The notes: generated by a model from the sequence alone, not told the origin. Shown: positions 28,401 through 40,127, counted from the first letter of the stretch. The stretch: DNA of 64,000 nucleotides from Streptomyces glaucescens (GCF_000761215.1 NZ_CP009438.1:4543501-4607500); one strand, 5' to 3'. Translations and numbers: made by a program.

Positions 28401-28426
28401 GAACCGGGTGCGCGGTGGACGCACCG

Positions 28427-28538
28427 TGACCCGTGTGTCACTCCTCGCGCAGCTCCGGGGCGCATGACCCGTGCGTCACTCCTCGCGCGCCCCGGCGCGC
28501 ATGACCGCGCGTCACTCGTCGCGCGGCCCCGGCGGGGA
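28427..28538. repeat. Three tandem 37-38 bp units duplicating the 3' end of the Crp-like gene
   Basis: Units start at 28427, 28465 and 28502. Each begins with TGAC-N5/6-GTCA (an inverted repeat) and ends in a GC-rich block. Unit 3 contains the true stop and last codons of the Crp-like gene (TCA at 28512-28514); units 1 and 2 are copies left in the gap before the cyclase gene. Confidence 0.75.
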
Positions 28539-29297
28539 GGGGATGCCGGGAGCCGGGCCACCGTGGCCGGGAGCCCGGCCACCGTGGCCGGGAGCCGCCG
28601 CGCCGATCCGGCGCAGGATGTCGGGGCGCCGGATGAGGAGCGTGCGGCGGCCGGTGATCACGGCTTCCCTGTCCCGCAGTTCCTTCAGCAGCCGCTGCAC
28701 CATCTCGCGGGAGGCGCCGACCGAGCCGGCGAGTTCCTGCTTGCTGAGCGGTACGGCGAGCTCGACGCCCTCCGGGGTGCGCCGGCCGTGGGTGCGGGCG
28801 AGGTCGAGGAGCAGCACGGCGAGCCGCTCCCGCACGCTCATCGACGCGAACTCCAGCCGCCGCCGGTCCGCGGCCCGGGTGCGGTCGGCGGTGAGCCCGA
28901 GGAGGGCGAAGGACACGGCGGGGGAGCGGCCGAGGAAGTCGCGGAAGCGTTCCCGCTCCACGGCGACCGCGCGCACCGGTTCGAGCGCGGTGACGGTGGC
29001 GGACCTCGGCCGTCCGGTCAGCGCGGCCGACTCGCCGATGATGTCGCCGGGGCCGCGCAGGGCGAGCAGGGCCTCGTAGCCGTTGGCGGCCGAGGCGGTG
29101 ACCTTGGTCCAGCCGTCCACCAGGAACAGCACGTGGGAGGACGGCTCGTGCTGGTGGAGCAGGATCGTGCGCCGGGTGAAGGAGAGGGCGCGGCCGAGCG
29201 CGAGCAGGGCGGAGCGGTCCTCGGTCTCCAGCCGGGCCAGGAACGGCACCCGGTCGTCCAGGCCACCGTCGTCCGACGCGTACGTCCGTTCTGTCAT
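28512..29297 (-). CDS. Crp/Fnr-family transcriptional regulator
   Basis: 261 residues. The N-terminal cyclic-nucleotide-binding beta-barrel spans about residues 15-120; its phosphate-binding cassette looks intact, with GES (88-90) and RSAT (98-101), which suggests real cAMP or cGMP binding. A dimerisation helix follows, then a winged helix with the recognition segment SKQELAGSVGASREMVQRLLKEL (about 185-207, given in two overlapping halves). The C-terminal tail is Gly/His/Pro-rich and repetitive (APGHGGRAPGHGGPAPG). ATG 29297 is chosen because GGGGGA lies 6 nt before it; ATG 29303 would abut that site. The gene heads the minus-strand cluster, and a Crp-type palindrome lies between it and the cyclase gene. 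Confidence 0.85.
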   Translation of the reverse strand: MTERTYASDDGGLDDRVPFLARLETEDRSALLALGRALSFTRRTILLHQHEPSSHVLFLVDGWTKVTASAANGYEALLALRGPGDIIGESAALTGRPRSATVTALEPVRAVAVERERFRDFLGRSPAVSFALLGLTADRTRAADRRRLEFASMSVRERLAVLLLDLARTHGRRTPEGVELAVPLSKQELAGSVGASREMVQRLLKELRDREAVITGRRTLLIRRPDILRRIGAAAPGHGGRAPGHGGPAPGIPSPPGPRDE

Positions 29298-29546
29298 GCC
29301 CATTCCCCCGAAGGTCGCCGCGGGCGGATCAACGTACTGAACGCGCAAGAGCGCCGAGGCGGGAAGGGCGGGATTCGGCCATTGCCGGTGACGGCCCCGC
29401 CGTCACGGCCCTCCGTCACCGGTTCGCGCCGGTCGACCCGTTGCCGGGGTCCCGCGGCGGGCGCCGGACGGGACGCCGGACGAGCGGGCCGGGAGGGCGG
29501 TCAAGGAGGTGAGAAGTCCGGCGTGTCGGGGTGGGCTCCATTTGTT

Positions 29547-29575
29547 TTGACCGAAGTCGGTGCGGTAGGTACGCT
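29547..29575 (+). promoter_or_regulatory. str operon (rpsL) promoter
   Basis: TTGACC (29547-29552) and TACGCT (29570-29575), 17-bp spacer. The start near 29582 leaves a leader of about 190 nt. The stretch 29298-29546 between the Crp-like gene start and this promoter holds no gene that I can support. Confidence 0.8.
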
Positions 29576-29696
29576 CAGACCTTGTGCCTGGGGTGTGCCC
29601 TGGCTCCTGTGCGTGCCTTCCGACCGCATCGGGAGCCCGAGAGCGGCCACCGTAATCTGCGCCTCTTTCTGCCTAGCGGCGGAAGTCCGCGGGATT

Positions 29697-29721
29697 CGAC
29701 ACACCCGACCGCGTGGGTCGG
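29697..29721 (+). promoter_or_regulatory. rpsL leader hairpin shared with the rpsJ leader
   Basis: A 25-nt element containing a CCGACC/GGTCGG stem-loop. It recurs at 40731-40755 before rpsJ with a single difference (position 7). It lies 51 nt before the rpsL start, in the leader RNA. Confidence 0.7.
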
Positions 29722-29771
29722 CGACGTTCCAGGTTAGCTGTACCCATCGGCACACAGAAACCGGAGAAGTA

Positions 29772-30143
29772 GTGCCTACGATCCAGCAGCTGGTCCGCAA
29801 GGGCCGGCAGGACAAGGTCGAGAAGAACAAGACGCCCGCACTCGAGGGTTCCCCTCAGCGTCGTGGCGTCTGCACGCGTGTGTTCACGACCACCCCGAAG
29901 AAGCCGAACTCGGCCCTCCGTAAGGTCGCGCGTGTGCGTCTGACCAGCGGCATCGAGGTCACGGCCTACATTCCGGGTGAGGGACACAACCTGCAGGAGC
30001 ACTCCATCGTGCTCGTGCGCGGCGGCCGTGTGAAGGACCTGCCGGGTGTTCGCTACAAGATCATCCGCGGTTCGCTCGACACCCAGGGTGTCAAGAACCG
30101 CAAGCAGGCTCGCAGCCGTTACGGCGCCAAGAAGGAGAAGTAA
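29772..30143 (+). CDS. rpsL: 30S ribosomal protein S12
   Basis: A 123-residue S12, which sits at the decoding centre and controls accuracy. The streptomycin-relevant residues Lys43 (TTPKKPNSALRKV) and Lys88 (GGRVKDLPGV) are wild type, so streptomycin sensitivity is expected. The conserved PNSALRKVARVRL and HNLQEHSIVLVRGG blocks are intact. GTG 29772 follows CCGGAGAA. First gene of the str operon; rpsG begins 2 nt after its stop. Confidence 0.98.
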   Translation: MPTIQQLVRKGRQDKVEKNKTPALEGSPQRRGVCTRVFTTTPKKPNSALRKVARVRLTSGIEVTAYIPGEGHNLQEHSIVLVRGGRVKDLPGVRYKIIRGSLDTQGVKNRKQARSRYGAKKEK

Positions 30144-30145
30144 GA

Positions 30146-30616
30146 ATGCCTCGTAAGGGCCCCGCCCCGAAGCGCCCGGTCATCATCGACCCGGTCTACG
30201 GTTCTCCTCTGGTGACCTCCCTGATCAACAAGGTGCTGCTGAACGGCAAGCGCTCCACCGCCGAGCGCATCGTCTACGGCGCCATGGAGGGCCTGCGCGA
30301 GAAGACCGGCAACGACCCGGTCATCACGCTGAAGCGCGCTCTCGAGAACATCAAGCCGACCCTCGAGGTCAAGTCCCGCCGTGTCGGTGGCGCCACCTAC
30401 CAGGTGCCGGTCGAGGTCAAGCCCGGCCGCGCCAACACCCTGGCGCTGCGCTGGCTCGTCGGTTACTCCCGCGCCCGTCGCGAGAAGACCATGACCGAGC
30501 GTCTGCTCAACGAGCTCCTCGACGCCAGCAACGGCCTCGGTGCCGCTGTGAAGAAGCGCGAGGACACGCACAAGATGGCCGAGTCCAACAAGGCCTTCGC
30601 GCACTACCGCTGGTAG
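30146..30616 (+). CDS. rpsG: 30S ribosomal protein S7
   Basis: A 156-residue S7, which starts assembly of the 30S head. The full N-terminal tail (PRKGPAPKRPVIIDPVYGSP), the PTLEVKSRRVGGATYQVPVEV beta hairpin (in two parts PTLEVKSRR and VGGATYQVPVEV) and the C-terminal KMAESNKAFAHYRW are present. In E. coli S7 represses the str operon at the rpsL-rpsG junction; here that junction is only 2 nt, so the same site cannot exist. Confidence 0.98.
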   Translation: MPRKGPAPKRPVIIDPVYGSPLVTSLINKVLLNGKRSTAERIVYGAMEGLREKTGNDPVITLKRALENIKPTLEVKSRRVGGATYQVPVEVKPGRANTLALRWLVGYSRARREKTMTERLLNELLDASNGLGAAVKKREDTHKMAESNKAFAHYRW

Positions 30617-30655
30617 TCGCTACCCACATCGAGACCGAGAGAAGACTGAAGCCTT

Positions 30656-32782
<2,127 letters not shown>

Positions 32783-32825
32783 CGGACCTCGCGTCCACGC
32801 CGTAGGCTTGACTCCGGAGCCTCGC

Positions 32826-32858
32826 GGGGCAAACAACCGCATCACGGATGTTTGCCCC
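32826..32858 (+). terminator. Hairpin between fusA and tuf
   Basis: A perfect 10-bp stem, GGGGCAAACA with TGTTTGCCCC, around a 13-nt loop. There is no T-tract. It could be a partial terminator, processing site or mRNA stabiliser before the highly expressed tuf gene. Confidence 0.55.
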
Positions 32859-32937
32859 CGGGATCCGGGACATCCAGCAAAGATCACCTGGCGCCGATGA
32901 AGTAAGGCGTACCAGAACCACTCCCAGGAGGACCCCA

Positions 32938-34131
<1,194 letters not shown>

Positions 34132-34180
34132 GTTCCGCTTGCTTGAGGGTCTGAAGGTCACCTGACCTGCTTCGGCCTGA

Positions 34181-34212
34181 GGGGCCCGTACGACTTCGGT
34201 CGTACGGGCCCC
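34181..34212 (+). terminator. str operon terminator
   Basis: A perfect 14-bp stem (34181-34194 with 34199-34212) closed by a stable TTCG tetraloop, 49 nt after tuf. Confidence 0.92.
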
Positions 34213-34458
34213 TTCGTCATGCCCGGGAGACGGCCTCCGGCGCGGCTGCGGGCCCAGCGCCGTCGTCAGGTCCGCCGCGCGCGGGTTGCGCGCGGGGAGG
34301 GTGAAACCTCGGCGAACCTTGGGCGGCGCACGGGAGAGGATTCCGGCAATTCCCGTGCCCCGGCGCGTGGATTGCTCCGCTCTGCCCCGTAGCGGCGGGA
34401 TCGTACGGACGTAGCGTGAACCGGCGTTCGACGGTTCGAGGGGTGCGGGGAGCACGGG

Positions 34459-35604
34459 ATGCAGGGGATTGCGCCGGCCGGATCACCGGTACGGGCGGGA
34501 TCGGCGCGGAAACCGGCGGACACGCCCGGCGGCCGGGCGCGCCCCCGCCTGTACGTCATCGACGGCATACGGCTGGCCGCCGCCCTCCTGGTGGCCCTGC
34601 ACCACTACGCCGGCACCAACCGCGCGAACCAGCCCGGCAACGCCATCTGGGACCGCCCGGTGTCCGACCTCATGCCCAGCTGGTTCCACGTGGCGTCCTA
34701 CGGCTGGATCGGCGTCGAGATCTTCTTCGTCATCAGCGGCTTCGTGATCTGCATGTCCTGCTGGGGCCGCACCCCCAAGGACTTCTTCGTCTCGCGGGTG
34801 ATCCGCCTGTACCCGGCCTACTGGTGCGCGGTGCTGTTCACCACCGCGGTGCTGGCCGCCCTGCCCGGCGTGTGGGAACGCCTCCCGCTGCGCGAGGTGC
34901 TGTTCAACCTGACGATGCTCCAGGAGGGCTCGAAGGTCCCGAACGTCGACCCCGTCTACTGGACCCTCTGGGCCGAACTGCGCTTCTACCTGCTCTTCCT
35001 CGTCGTCGTCGCCATGGGCCTCACCTACCGCCGGGTCGTGGTCTTCTGCTGCGTGTGGGGCGCGGCCGCCATGCTCGCGCCGGTTGCGAAGTTCCCGCTC
35101 CTCGTCCTGGTCGCCAACCCGACCGGCGCCTGGTACTTCATCGCCGGCCTCGCCCTCTACCTCATGCACCGCTTCGGCCCGGACCTCCTGCTGTGCGGCA
35201 TCCTCGGCATGGCCTGGCTGATGGGGCAGCTCGAGCTGGGGGAGCGGGTGGAGTTCGAGCAGGTCAGCAGCTGGCGCGGCGCGGTCGTGATCTACACGTT
35301 CTTCCTGCTGCTCATGATCGCCGTCGCCCTGGGGCACACCGACCGCGTGCGGTGGAAGTGGCTGGTCACCGCGGGAGCACTGACGTACCCCCTCTACCTG
35401 ACCCACTACATGGCCGGTACGGCCTTCATCGACCGCCTGCGCGACACGATGGACCCGCGGCTGCTGGTCGTGACCGTCATCGCGGGCTTCCTGGTGCTGA
35501 GCTGGCTGATCCACCGGCTGGTGGAACGGCCGCTGGCGCGGCTGCTGCGGCGGGGGCTGGAGGCGTCGTTCGGGCGGCTGCGGGACTTCCAGCGGGCGGC
35601 CTGA
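34459..35604 (+). CDS. Acyltransferase 3-family membrane protein
   Basis: 381 residues with about ten membrane spans. The family signature is present: VIDGIRLAAALLVALHHYAG near residues 33-52 with the catalytic-type His pair, GWIGVEIFFVISGFVICMSC, and the cytosolic loop FFVSRVIRLYPAYW. Members O-acylate sugars, glycans, macrolides or membrane lipids using acyl-CoA; the acceptor here is unknown. The ATG at 34459 gives a short basic N-tail. It stands alone between the tuf terminator and the WXG module. Confidence 0.88.
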   Translation: MQGIAPAGSPVRAGSARKPADTPGGRARPRLYVIDGIRLAAALLVALHHYAGTNRANQPGNAIWDRPVSDLMPSWFHVASYGWIGVEIFFVISGFVICMSCWGRTPKDFFVSRVIRLYPAYWCAVLFTTAVLAALPGVWERLPLREVLFNLTMLQEGSKVPNVDPVYWTLWAELRFYLLFLVVVAMGLTYRRVVVFCCVWGAAAMLAPVAKFPLLVLVANPTGAWYFIAGLALYLMHRFGPDLLLCGILGMAWLMGQLELGERVEFEQVSSWRGAVVIYTFFLLLMIAVALGHTDRVRWKWLVTAGALTYPLYLTHYMAGTAFIDRLRDTMDPRLLVVTVIAGFLVLSWLIHRLVERPLARLLRRGLEASFGRLRDFQRAA

Positions 35605-35831
35605 CCACCGGGACCCCTCAGTACGACGGGGTCCGGATACCTGGGCGGGCTGAGCCGGCGAACACGTTCCCGCCCCGCTCGACCTCGCGGACCGCCCACG
35701 AACCGGGAGGAAAACAGCCCGGTTGACCGGTTTATGAGTGTCTGTGGTGAAGACGATACGGTACTGACCGCTGATCGGTACGACGTCAGCGAGCACGCTG
35801 GGCGGGACGCCAACGGGGAGGCGGCGGAGCG

Positions 35832-36239
35832 GTGACGGAGACGAGGCTGAACCAGCTTCCAGCCGACCAGGGAGGGACCGGTCCGTCGGGCGGGCGCAAG
35901 GACGTCGCCTCCTCGCCGGCCGAGAAGAGGGCCGCGGCCAGGGCCATCGAGGACGGCATCGAGCCGGACACCGCGAAGGCGGGACGGCACGCGGACGTGG
36001 ACACGGCGAGCGCGGTGAAGGCGTTCGGGCCGAAGGACGGTGACGGCTGGGACACGTCGGCGGCCCTGAAGAAGGCCCATGAGACCTGGGGCGACCAGGT
36101 GAAGAACCTGCTCGACCGGCTCGGCTCGGAGAAGGACGCCCTGCGGCGGGCCAACACGACGCTGGTCGGCTCCGATCTCACGGTGCGCGGGGCCGCACAG
36201 CAGATCTCGGTCTTCGACACGTACTCCCAGGGGCGGTGA
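35832..36239 (+). CDS. Small helical WXG100-like protein
   Basis: 135 residues. A disordered charged N-terminus is followed by two predicted helices (AALKKAHETWGDQVKNLLDRL, then EKDALRRANTTLVGSDLTVRG) with the size and helix-turn-helix look of ESX/WXG100 proteins; the turn has TWGDQ rather than a strict WXG. GTG 35832 is preceded by GGAGGCGGCGGAG. It lies 6 bp before a large WXG-bearing protein, and such pairs are often secreted together by type VII systems or act as partner/chaperone. No secretion genes are nearby. Confidence 0.6.
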   Translation: MTETRLNQLPADQGGTGPSGGRKDVASSPAEKRAAARAIEDGIEPDTAKAGRHADVDTASAVKAFGPKDGDGWDTSAALKKAHETWGDQVKNLLDRLGSEKDALRRANTTLVGSDLTVRGAAQQISVFDTYSQGR

Positions 36240-36245
36240 CCGGTC

Positions 36246-38312
36246 GTGCCCACCTATCACGAGATCATGACGACCGACCTCTCCGCGCTCACGACCGCCG
36301 CGAAGAGCTGGGACGGCATGGCGGGGGAGTTCGCCAAGCAGGAGAGGGCCTACGAGCGGGACGTGCACGGCATCTCCATGGGCACCACCTGGGTGGGCCT
36401 CAGCGCGGAGGCGGCCAACGCCCGCTTCGACATCACCCTCAAGCAGTTCCGGTACGCCCAGACCGAGGCCAAGGCCGTCGCCGGTCTGCTGCGCGACGCC
36501 CACACGCAGTTCGTGGAGCTGCGGGGCCGGCTGAGGACGGCACGGCAGGAGGCCGTCGACGCCGGGATGAAGGTCTCCGACCAGGGGCTCGTCAGCCTGG
36601 ACATCGAGCGCATGTCCGAGGCCGAGCGCAGGGCCGTGCACCATGACCCCGGGTACCGGGAAGCCGTCCAGTCCTGGCAGGACCGCATCAACAAGGCCGT
36701 CCAGGACGTCGCGGACGCGGACGCCGGCGTGCGGATCGCTCTCCAGGCGGTGGTGATCGACGAGAGCGTCATCGCCGGTGGCCGCGGTTTCAACGGCGAG
36801 GCGCAGGGCGATGTCGAGAAGTACGAGGGCCAGGCTGCCGAGGAGGCACTGAAGAAGCTCGGCAGGGGAGACCGCCTCACGGACAAGGAGCTCGCCGAGC
36901 TCAGGCGGGCGTTCCGCGACAACGGCGACGACCCCGCGTTCTCCCGGACACTCCTCGACGGCCTCGGAGCCACCGGCACCATCAGGCTCACCAACGAGCT
37001 GAACGACCTGATCCACGTGCGGGGCGGGGACCGCGTCCGCGACTACTCCACGATCGAGACCGGCCTGGCCAACGCCCTCGTCTCGGCGACCAGGGACACC
37101 ACGTCCCCGTGGTACGACGACTGGCGCGAGGACATGCGCGAGGCCGGCGTCGAACGGCACGCCACCGACGTCCAGGGCGCGCGCCTCGACAAGGCCGTCG
37201 GCTACCAGTCCCTCGTCACCCTCATGCAGAAGGGCCACGGGTACGCGCCCGAGATGCTCGGTGACCTCACCGACGACATGATCGCCGCGGAGAAGAAGGA
37301 CCCCGGTGTCTGGCAGCTGAAGCACGAGTACGCCGGAAAGGGCGGCGGCTGGTTCGCCAACGACCCGGTGGACGGGATGCTCGGCATCATGAGCCACGAC
37401 CCGGACGCGGCGGCCCGCTACCTCGGCTCCGGTGACCGCATGCAGTACCTCGTCAAGGAGCGGGACTGGGACGTCACCCTCCACGAACACGAGGGTGCGA
37501 AGGCCGGCACGTACACCCCGGGCGAGGACGCCGACACCCGGGCCGGCTTCGGAGCGGCCCTCCAGGCCGCCGCGACGGGCATCGACCCCTCGGCCGAGAA
37601 CCCCCGCTACGTGGAGCACACGAAGCAGAACGAGGCGGTGCTGAAGTCGGCGATCACCCACCTCGCGGACACCGGCGACGACCTCCCGGCGGCTCTGCGG
37701 CAACCGATGGCCAACATCCTGATCAACCACGGTGACACCGTCCACAAGTCGATGAGCAACATCGACATGGCCGCCTCACCACTCGACCAGACCGACCTCT
37801 TCGAGGTCACCAAGCAACTGTCCAAGGACCCGGACTCCTACGGCACGCTCAACGGGGGCTTGAACCGAGCCATGGTCGCCGACATTCACGACGGGGCCCC
37901 GGCGGATTCCAAGGAGCCGCTGACCCGGGCGGGGAGAACGCTCGGTTTCCTGGAAGAGGCGCGAGGCCAGGCACAGGGTGACCCCAAGGCAGCGGAATTC
38001 GCGGCCAAGCCGTTCTTCGACGAGGCAATCGGCTACATTCCTGTTGTTTCGGGCCCAGTGCAGCAAGGCTTCGACTACGTCACCGAGCAGTGGCTGGCCG
38101 ATGAGCAGAGGAGACTGGATGATCAGGCTGCCGATGAAAGCGCTGCCCAGTACAAGAAGCGGAACGGCCAGCTGATCGCTTTGGCAGACGAATGGCGTCG
38201 TACTCGCGAAGGCACTGGGACGCAATATGATCCGGCTGATCATATTGAGCAGGCAGCAGCGGCTGGGGTTTGGCACGCGCAGGGTGTTTCCGGTATGAGG
38301 GGGGCCCGGTGA
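36246..38312 (+). CDS. Large WXG-motif protein, possible type VII substrate
   Basis: 688 residues. The N-terminal 100 residues are helical with two WxG motifs (SWDGMAGEF at 21-29 and TTWVGLSAEA at 47-56). A long helical body follows (about 100-560), then a 120-residue C-terminus beginning FFDEAIGYIPVVSGPVQQGF. No nuclease, deaminase or other toxin motif is recognisable. From about 37,850 the codons have visibly fewer G/C third positions than upstream, a pattern known from swapped C-terminal modules. It may belong to the DUF6571-type proteins of Streptomyces. GTG 36246 has GGGGCGG upstream. The next gene overlaps its stop (GTGA). Confidence 0.6.
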   Translation: MPTYHEIMTTDLSALTTAAKSWDGMAGEFAKQERAYERDVHGISMGTTWVGLSAEAANARFDITLKQFRYAQTEAKAVAGLLRDAHTQFVELRGRLRTARQEAVDAGMKVSDQGLVSLDIERMSEAERRAVHHDPGYREAVQSWQDRINKAVQDVADADAGVRIALQAVVIDESVIAGGRGFNGEAQGDVEKYEGQAAEEALKKLGRGDRLTDKELAELRRAFRDNGDDPAFSRTLLDGLGATGTIRLTNELNDLIHVRGGDRVRDYSTIETGLANALVSATRDTTSPWYDDWREDMREAGVERHATDVQGARLDKAVGYQSLVTLMQKGHGYAPEMLGDLTDDMIAAEKKDPGVWQLKHEYAGKGGGWFANDPVDGMLGIMSHDPDAAARYLGSGDRMQYLVKERDWDVTLHEHEGAKAGTYTPGEDADTRAGFGAALQAAATGIDPSAENPRYVEHTKQNEAVLKSAITHLADTGDDLPAALRQPMANILINHGDTVHKSMSNIDMAASPLDQTDLFEVTKQLSKDPDSYGTLNGGLNRAMVADIHDGAPADSKEPLTRAGRTLGFLEEARGQAQGDPKAAEFAAKPFFDEAIGYIPVVSGPVQQGFDYVTEQWLADEQRRLDDQAADESAAQYKKRNGQLIALADEWRRTREGTGTQYDPADHIEQAAAAGVWHAQGVSGMRGAR

Positions 38313-38857
38313 AGCGTGTATCGCGCATTGTGGCGCCCCTCGTCGCAGTCGGTCTTCTGGCCGTGGGCGGATGGTGGCTGACCGGCCGGAGTGAGACGCC
38401 GAGGCTTCCTGAGTCCCTCTGTGGGACGCGGATCAGTCCGGAACTGCTGCGGCCGTTGCTTCCGCCGGATGGGAAAGTCACCGTGGACGACGATGTGGAG
38501 CGTGGGAATCCCAGGCCTTCCGCTTGGTGCGTCGTCTACGCGAATGGTGAAGAAGCCATCGGATTGCGGTACGCCTGGCATTCGGACCGGGTCGACCCAC
38601 TGGAAATCGCCAATTCCCCGTCATCCGTCTCACAGCTCGAACTCCCTCAGCGTGTGGCATTTCCAGGGGCCCGGTCAGTGGTCGGAAACACTGGGGTCAT
38701 CTCCACCACTTCCTGCAAGACGAGCGCGGGATCGTATTTCACCCTCTCTGTTCTGCTTGAGGGAGTCAACGTGACGGCCGATGCCCACCGTTCCAGTCTT
38801 GAGCAGTTCATGCGCGCCTACTTCCCGGCCACCGTCAAGACGCTGGGCTGCGGCTGA
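38309..38857 (+). CDS. Membrane-anchored small protein with four cysteines
   Basis: 182 residues: one N-terminal span (RIVAPLVAVGLLAVGGWWLTG) then an exported domain with four Cys (SLCGT, SAWCVV, TTSCKT, LGCG), enough for two disulphides. GTG 38309 overlaps the stop of the WXG gene, so translation is coupled. Base composition is lower in GC than neighbours, like the 3' part of the WXG gene. By position it could be a cognate partner or immunity protein, but no family is recognised. Confidence 0.6.
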   Translation: MKRVSRIVAPLVAVGLLAVGGWWLTGRSETPRLPESLCGTRISPELLRPLLPPDGKVTVDDDVERGNPRPSAWCVVYANGEEAIGLRYAWHSDRVDPLEIANSPSSVSQLELPQRVAFPGARSVVGNTGVISTTSCKTSAGSYFTLSVLLEGVNVTADAHRSSLEQFMRAYFPATVKTLGCG

Positions 38858-39033
38858 CGCGCGCTTCCAGTGCCGCCGCCCTGGCTGGTGTCCGGCCGTG
38901 TCCACCGAGGGTCGCGGCAGCGATTCGCTGGTTCGCGTCACTCGGCATGGCCGCTTCCGCCTACCGTGGTGAGTGAGCAGACCGATACGCAGGGTCACGG
39001 CCCGTCGGGGGCGGTGGAACGGAGGGGCACGGC

Positions 39034-39918
39034 ATGGGGGCGGTCGGCAGTGACGCCGGGCCGGGGAGCGGCGACGGCGAGGCGGACGAGCCCGGCTGGG
39101 AGGTCGAGCCGGACGACGAGTGGGGTCTCGCGGTCGTCGCCACGGTGGGGCGCCAGCTGAGGCTGCGGCGCGAGGCGGTGGGCATGCGGGCCGCCGACTT
39201 CGCGACGGCGGTCGGGTACGGCGAGGACATGGTCTACAAGATCGAGGCAGGGAAGCGCATCCCCCGGTCCGAGTTCCTGGACAGGGCGGACGAGGTGCTG
39301 AGCGCGGGGGGTCTGCTGGCCGCGATGAAGGAGGACGTGGCCAAGGTCCGGTACCCGAGGAGGGTCCGGGAACTGGCCGAGCTGGAGGCCAGGGCGGTGG
39401 AACTGGGGGTGTACGTCGGGCTGAGCATCCACGGCCTGCTGCAGACACCGGCACACGCGCGCGCCCTGTTCGAGGTGTCGCAGTCCGCCTACGCGGAGGA
39501 ACAGCTTGAGCGGCTGGTTGCTGCCCGGATGGGCCGCAAGGCGATCTTCGAACGGTCGCCGATGCCGATGCTCAGTTTCGTTCAGGAAGAGGTGACGCTG
39601 CGGCGGCAGGTCGGAGGCACAATGGTCTGGCGTCAGCAGCTCGAACACCTGCTGCAGACCGCCCAGTTGCGGAATGTCACCCTGCAGGTGATGCCGACCG
39701 CCTCCGGCGCCCACCCGGGGCTGAGCGGCAAGATCGAGGTGCTGAAGTTCGAGGACGGCACGGCGGTCGGCCGTTCCGACGGGGCGTTCAACGGACGCCC
39801 TACGTCCGAGCCGAAACACCTGCGCATTCTCGAGCTGCGATACAGCACCATCCGGGCGATGGCTCTCCCGCCGCGGGAGTCGCTGGCCTTCATCGAGCAA
39901 CTGCTGGGAGAGACATGA
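39034..39918 (+). CDS. XRE-family helix-turn-helix regulator with DUF5753
   Basis: 294 residues. The HTH is at about residues 35-90 (GRQLRLRREAVGMRAADFATAVGYGEDMVYKIEAGKRIP in overlapping pieces: GRQLRLRREAVGMRAADF, ATAVGYGEDMVYKIEAGKR). The C-terminal DUF5753 domain runs from about 115 (YVGLSIHGLLQTPAHARALF, MLSFVQEEVTLRRQVGG, NVTLQVMPTASGAHPGLSG). This architecture, paired with DUF397, is a large streptomycete family that includes WhiJ. The stop overlaps the DUF397 gene by ATGA. ATG 39034 is chosen from the ribosome-binding site GGAGGGGCACGGC upstream. Confidence 0.88.
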   Translation: MGAVGSDAGPGSGDGEADEPGWEVEPDDEWGLAVVATVGRQLRLRREAVGMRAADFATAVGYGEDMVYKIEAGKRIPRSEFLDRADEVLSAGGLLAAMKEDVAKVRYPRRVRELAELEARAVELGVYVGLSIHGLLQTPAHARALFEVSQSAYAEEQLERLVAARMGRKAIFERSPMPMLSFVQEEVTLRRQVGGTMVWRQQLEHLLQTAQLRNVTLQVMPTASGAHPGLSGKIEVLKFEDGTAVGRSDGAFNGRPTSEPKHLRILELRYSTIRAMALPPRESLAFIEQLLGET

Positions 39919-40127
39919 TCCGCGAAACCGCTGCCGGTCCGGTTTCGGCGCTGGTGTGGTTCAAGAGCAGTCACAGTGACGGCCCCGAGGGCGACAGCTG
40001 CGTCGAGATAGCCATAACCCCCCACACCGTCCACGTCCGCGACTCCAAGAACACCCGTGGACCTCAGCTCGCCCTGACCCCCGCCGCCTGGGCCGGGTTC
40101 GTGGCGTACGCCGGCCAGTCCCGGTAG
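39915..40127 (+). CDS. DUF397 protein
   Basis: 70 residues with the family core VWFKSSHSDGPEGDSCVEIAI, VHVRDSKNTRGPQLALTPAAWAGF. DUF397 proteins partner the adjacent XRE-DUF5753 regulators and are thought to antagonise them. Its ATG lies inside the end of the regulator gene, so the two are coupled. Confidence 0.9.
   Translation: MIRETAAGPVSALVWFKSSHSDGPEGDSCVEIAITPHTVHVRDSKNTRGPQLALTPAAWAGFVAYAGQSR

Noticed and set aside
28427..28538. CRISPR-like array from the 37-38 bp spaced repeats
   Set aside because: The units are contiguous with no unique spacers, only three copies exist, and the third is part of a gene end; no cas genes are present.
29772..30143. Streptomycin-resistance or -dependence alleles of rpsL
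   Set aside because: Lys43 and Lys88 are both present and the flanking loops are normal.
28386..30143. A 585-codon frame running into rpsL from 28386
   Set aside because: It only joins antisense sequence of the Crp-like gene to rpsL; GTG 29772 has its own ribosome-binding site and promoter.
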